Shown here one piece after another: positions 15,268 through 18,682 of a stretch of 18,682 nt of DNA. The notes under the pieces were generated by a model. It was not told where the DNA came from and made no database searches. It saw only the letters and a list, made by a program, of their open reading frames with translations. The translations under genes and the position numbers were made by a program. Every line of letters starts with the position of its first letter. The stretch's first letter is position 1. This DNA is from Sedimentisphaerales bacterium (GTDB lineage Bacteria > Planctomycetota > Phycisphaerae > Sedimentisphaerales > SG8-4): the NCBI GenBank assembly GCA_016928975.1, contig JAFGJR010000175.1:1-18682 (forward strand), read 5' to 3'.

Positions 15268-16473
15268 TCAACGATTAGGACTATCGCCCACGGTTCGACG
15301 GTGCTCCATCATAGCACGCATCCCCGCCAGAGGAAGGCAGGCACTGGCCAGATAGCCAAGCAACTGGCGTTTCTCACCCAAAATCCACTCACATGCACCG
15401 GCGCTCTGAAAGTCGGCGATCAGATCGAGCACCGTCTGGTCCGCGAGCTTGGGGTCGACACGATCCAGCGCGTACACGAACCAGCCCGTGGGTGTGGCCC
15501 AGTAGCCGCCGTTCTGGTACGAGTCACGAGGCGTGCTGCACGCCTCCCAGTAGACCCCGCCGGGCAGGTGCCGAATCCGGCCCTTCTGCACGATCTGCAA
15601 ATAGTGGTTCTTGAAGTATCGCGCAACGGCTCTCGACTGGTCCTCATCGGCAACTGCCAGGTACACAGCGAAGGCCGAGCCCCAGATATCATGTTCGCGG
15701 CAGCGGACGGTCGCCGCTCGGAACAAACCGACCTGCGGATCCCAGAAGACCTCGCGGATACTCTCGGCCACGGCATCGGCCTCAGACTTCCACGTTTTCG
15801 CGTCTTCCGCACGATCGGCTGCGATCAACAACTCCGCGAGCCGGCGGCTGGCCTCCACATAAAGCAGAGAGCAGAACAGGACGTCCCCCTCCTTGCGCAC
15901 CGTGTCCGTGAACCCGTAGGGGCAGCGGTCGGACCCGCCGGATTTGATATGAACCAGCCGTGTCGGCGGATTCCGAGGGACAGCGCTCATCGTCTTGACA
16001 AGCGAATCGATGACCTCCTTGAGGAACGCCGCATCCTGAGTCTTTCGGTACGTATGCCAGGCAACGGCCACGGTGAACTGCGATCCATCGGCGACGGGAT
16101 TGTCGCCCATCGAGCCATAGCCAGGCTGGAAGATCGGCCGGCCGTCGAAGGCCACGCAGTCCACGCCGGCGCCGTCGGCTCTCAGACTCCGGATGAACAG
16201 CCGGCTCGCGTCGAGCAGCTCCTTTTCGGAATACGAGCCAACGACGCCTTCCAGCGTGTAGGCGAAGTCCCGCAGCCAGAAAGCCTCGTAGCCGATGCCG
16301 ACCTGGGGCGGAAACGCGGCGGTGCCGTCCTTCATCGTCCGCATGCTGGCGCGGACCAGCCGATGCGACTCGCCTTCAAGCCACCTGACGGCGTCCAGCA
16401 CGCTCGACGTGCCGGCACTCGACGTCGTTGTAAGAACGAGAACGAGCCGGACAGGGATGGCGATCGTTGGCAT
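15268..16473 (-). CDS. (Alpha/alpha)6-barrel (six-hairpin) glycosidase-like protein
   Basis: This 401-residue protein looks like a member of the six-hairpin glycosidase superfamily. The early block GYEAFWLRDFAYTLEG (Trp66-Leu-Arg-Asp69) resembles the WxRDxxY motif of glucoamylase/GH63/trehalase-like enzymes, where the aspartate region lines the active site. Later blocks such as VADGSQF, DIWGSAFAVYLAV, YQNGGYWATPTGWFVYAL and ACEWILGEKRQLLGY fit inner helices of the barrel. The N-terminus (VRLVLVLTTTSSAG) could be a short signal peptide, suggesting export. The start at 16473 lacks a strong ribosome binding site; AAGGA lies about 9 bases upstream. It is upstream of and probably co-transcribed with the GH172 gene. 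A GH number cannot be assigned confidently, and activity is unproven. Confidence 0.75.
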   Translation of the reverse strand: MPTIAIPVRLVLVLTTTSSAGTSSVLDAVRWLEGESHRLVRASMRTMKDGTAAFPPQVGIGYEAFWLRDFAYTLEGVVGSYSEKELLDASRLFIRSLRADGAGVDCVAFDGRPIFQPGYGSMGDNPVADGSQFTVAVAWHTYRKTQDAAFLKEVIDSLVKTMSAVPRNPPTRLVHIKSGGSDRCPYGFTDTVRKEGDVLFCSLLYVEASRRLAELLIAADRAEDAKTWKSEADAVAESIREVFWDPQVGLFRAATVRCREHDIWGSAFAVYLAVADEDQSRAVARYFKNHYLQIVQKGRIRHLPGGVYWEACSTPRDSYQNGGYWATPTGWFVYALDRVDPKLADQTVLDLIADFQSAGACEWILGEKRQLLGYLASACLPLAGMRAMMEHRRTVGDSPNR

Positions 16474-16594
16474 CTCTTCGGTCCTTGGTCAAACCAGCAC
16501 TTCAATGCTGAGACGCATCGTACGCAGCCGCGTCCCCCATGCCAATGGAAATCACGTTGCGAGCGAGGCGTTCATAGGCGTCCTTGAAGAAGCC

Positions 16595-16624
16595 TTGCAA
16601 AGACGCTGGCGTATTTGATATAAG
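16595..16624 (+). promoter_or_regulatory. Sigma70-type promoter candidate for recJ
   Basis: TTGCAA (16595-16600) and TATAAG (16619-16624) are spaced by 18 bases in the divergent gap between the six-hairpin glycosidase-like gene and recJ. The local sequence is more AT-rich than its surroundings. The -10 box is about 66 bases upstream of the recJ start codon. Confidence 0.4.
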
Positions 16625-16690
16625 AGGCGAATGCTGTGCGAGGCGCACGCAATAGAAGTACAGACAGCAGAGGTAGGACGCAGGTAAACG

Positions 16691-18442
16691 ATGCCGACAT
16701 CGGCAAGGACGCAGAAGAACGAGTGGCACATCCGGCCGGCCGATGCTCGGGCCCAGGAGTTGGCCAAATCCCTGAAGATCTCGCCGCTGGTGGCGCAGGT
16801 GCTTCTCAACCGGGGGATCACCGAGGTCCGCGAGGGCAACGTGTTCCTGCAACCGAAGCTGACGGAGCTGATCCGGCCGAGCCAGATGCCGGGGATTGAG
16901 CCGGCCGCGGCAAGGCTGCGGGAGGCCATCGAGCGAAAAGAAAAGATCACCCTGTACGGCGATTACGACGTTGACGGCATCACCGGCGTCTCCCTCCTCT
17001 GGGAGCTTCTGATGCTGCTCGGCGCGCAGGTCGATTACTACATTCCGCATCGCATCGAGGAGGGCTACGGCTTGAATTCAGAGGCCGTACGCGCGCTTGC
17101 CGAGTCCGGCACGAGGGTCCTCGTCACCGTCGATTGCGGCATCGCCGGCTTCGAGGCGGCGGACCTGGCCGCCAAGCTTGGCGTGCATCTGATCATCACC
17201 GACCACCATCAGCCGGGACCGGTCCTGCCGACCGCCGTAGCCATCGTGCATCCGGCGTTGCAGGAGTCGTATCCGAACCAGGATTCGGCCGGCGCGCTGG
17301 TCGCCTACAAGCTCGCCTGGGCGCTGGCTGAGGAGTTCAGTCATGGGCCACGGCTGGAGCCGGAGCTGCGCCAGTTCATGCTCGACGCGACGAGCCTGGC
17401 CGCCATTGGAACGGTGGCCGACGTCGTGGACCTGCGAGGCGAGAATCGCGTCCTGACAAGCTTCGGCCTGCAAGCGGTCCCCGAGAGCCGCCTGTGCGGC
17501 CTGCAAGCCCTCATCGAATCGGCGGGACTGAAGGGACAGGGCGTGGACAGCTACGCGATCGGCTTTCGCCTGGCCCCGGTGCTCAACGCCGCTGGCAGGA
17601 TGGGCCACGCGCGACTGGCGGTAGAGCTGCTGACCAGCACCAGCGAGACCAAGGCCAGGCAGATCGCGGATTACCTCAAGGGCCAGAACAGCCAGCGGCA
17701 GCAGTGCGAGCGCAAGATGTTCAAGGAGGCCTGCGCGATCGTTCTCAAGCGAGGCTGGAACCACCCGGACCGCCGAAGCATCGTGCTGGCCGCAGATGGC
17801 TGGCATACCGGCGTCCTCGGCATCGTCGCATCGCGGCTCGTCGATAGGTTCTACCGTCCGGCGATCATGATCAACGCCTCGCCCGGCGACAGCGGCGCTG
17901 CCCAGGGCTCCGGGCGGTCCGTGCCCGGATTCTGCCTGCTCAGCGCGATCGAAGCCTGCTCCTCACATCTGGCGAGCTTCGGAGGCCACAAAATGGCAGC
18001 GGGCCTGACGATCCGACCGGAGAAGATCGAGCCCTTTACGGTGGACTTCGAGGCCTACGCCGGCGAGAATCTCAAGGAGGAAGACGTCGTCGCCAGGCTC
18101 GATATCGACGCGGTCGTGCCCCTTCGCCAGTTCACCCGCGACGCCGTCAATCAGCTCGATATGCTCGGTCCATTCGGACAGGGCAATCCCAAGCCCATCT
18201 TCGCCACGATGGGAGTCCGGCTGCTCTCCGCCCCGCGCCGCGTCGGCGCCAAGGGCGACCACCTGCAATTCACCGTCACCGACAACACGAACACGATCCG
18301 CTGTGTCGGCTTCGGCATGGGCAACCTCGAAAAGAAGCTGCTCGACAACGAGTTCTTCAACATCGCCTACGAAGCCCAGCTCAACCGCTACAACGGCAAC
18401 ACCAGCGTCGAATTCATCACCGCCGACATCCAGTTCGAATAG
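16691..18442 (+). CDS. recJ: Single-stranded-DNA-specific exonuclease RecJ
   Basis: RecJ degrades single-stranded DNA 5' to 3' in recombinational, mismatch and base-excision repair. The 583-residue length equals the usual size. DHH-phosphoesterase motifs are intact: YGDYDVDG at 89-96, DCG with Asp148, and the namesake DHH at 171-173 within ITDHHQPG. The downstream part carries the ligand-binding SSB/DHHA1 region with GSGRSVPGF and GGHKMAAG (431-438). The C-terminal OB-like portion ends at the stop at 18442. The start at 16691 follows AGGT in GCAGGTAAACG. It is divergent from the six-hairpin glycosidase-like gene, with a promoter candidate at 16595-16624. No missing residues or frameshifts are seen. 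Confidence 0.96.
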   Translation: MPTSARTQKNEWHIRPADARAQELAKSLKISPLVAQVLLNRGITEVREGNVFLQPKLTELIRPSQMPGIEPAAARLREAIERKEKITLYGDYDVDGITGVSLLWELLMLLGAQVDYYIPHRIEEGYGLNSEAVRALAESGTRVLVTVDCGIAGFEAADLAAKLGVHLIITDHHQPGPVLPTAVAIVHPALQESYPNQDSAGALVAYKLAWALAEEFSHGPRLEPELRQFMLDATSLAAIGTVADVVDLRGENRVLTSFGLQAVPESRLCGLQALIESAGLKGQGVDSYAIGFRLAPVLNAAGRMGHARLAVELLTSTSETKARQIADYLKGQNSQRQQCERKMFKEACAIVLKRGWNHPDRRSIVLAADGWHTGVLGIVASRLVDRFYRPAIMINASPGDSGAAQGSGRSVPGFCLLSAIEACSSHLASFGGHKMAAGLTIRPEKIEPFTVDFEAYAGENLKEEDVVARLDIDAVVPLRQFTRDAVNQLDMLGPFGQGNPKPIFATMGVRLLSAPRRVGAKGDHLQFTVTDNTNTIRCVGFGMGNLEKKLLDNEFFNIAYEAQLNRYNGNTSVEFITADIQFE

Positions 18443-18515
18443 GGCGGAACCGGACACCACGCTCCCGGCGCCATGCCGCTTGCCATCGGGCGAATCCTCC
18501 GGTACAAGGTGGAAC

Positions 18516-18682
18516 ATGATCGAATCGGAAGAGATCGTCGGCGATGAGTGGGCCGAGTGGTGCCGGCTCACCCCCTTGCAGCGATGGCACGCCAGCGGCG
18601 AGCTGTGGGAGCACTATCTGCAGATCGGAGGTTCGCTTGATCCCGAGCCGGATACGGAAAGTCCTTTCTACGATGGCCGACC
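18516..18682 (+). CDS. Small conserved hypothetical protein, 3'-truncated
   Basis: The frame from the ATG at 18516 is open to the window end (55 codons). AAGGTGG at 18506-18512 is a reasonable ribosome binding site. The product is acidic and tryptophan-rich: TPLQRWHASGELWEHYLQ followed by GGSLDPEPDTESPF. I recall similar short cytoplasmic proteins with an LTPxQRW...GGSLDPEPD pattern annotated as hypothetical in planctomycetes and verrucomicrobia. No catalytic motif, signal peptide or membrane segment is visible. It lies 74 bases after recJ and could be co-transcribed with it. Function is unknown. Confidence 0.7.
   Translation, partial: MIESEEIVGDEWAEWCRLTPLQRWHASGELWEHYLQIGGSLDPEPDTESPFYDGR

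Overview
The window is a GC-rich bacterial segment holding ten protein-coding genes that I can support, two of them cut by the window edges. It has no tRNA, rRNA, CRISPR array or transposase. The gene content suggests a planctomycete, probably of the class Phycisphaerae: secreted carbohydrate-active enzymes, a GlmU-like nucleotidyltransferase of the TIGR03991 type, a DUF2961/GH172 protein, large secreted beta-helix and FG-GAP proteins, and several families of dispersed palindromic repeats. This assignment is an inference from protein families, not from a marker gene.

Layout. Positions 2-6931 (+ strand) hold a GH38 alpha-mannosidase lacking its N-terminus, a GlmU-like sugar nucleotidyltransferase, an acyl carrier protein, a DRE-TIM metallolyase (Re-citrate/homocitrate-synthase-like) and a secreted aldose 1-epimerase. 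The middle three are about 24 bases apart and look like one operon. Positions 6932-7473 carry repeats and a foldable leader. A secreted beta-helix/PASTA protein follows at 7474-9606 (+). Convergent to it is a 1061-residue secreted FG-GAP beta-propeller protein (9827-13012, -) with a good sigma70-type promoter. Positions 13013-13601 are essentially non-coding, apart from a C-terminal scrap of a CPBP-family membrane protease. Positions 13602-16473 (-) hold a GH172 protein and an (alpha/alpha)6-barrel glycosidase-like protein. Divergent from these is recJ (16691-18442, +), followed by the start of a small conserved hypothetical gene.

How it fits together. Mannosidase, mutarotase, GH172 and the six-hairpin protein point to scavenging of complex glycans. 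The two large secreted proteins may act at the cell surface, but neither has a recognisable anchor. RecJ is housekeeping DNA repair.

The most notable signals are: a self-complementary repeat lying inside the signal-peptide region of the mutarotase; a repeat family whose two best copies differ by a compensatory base-pair change; an AT-rich block of about 700 bases inside the otherwise GC-rich FG-GAP gene; an acyl carrier protein embedded next to a citrate-synthase-like enzyme; and a PASTA domain on a secreted beta-helix protein. I found no clearly new defence or mobile system.
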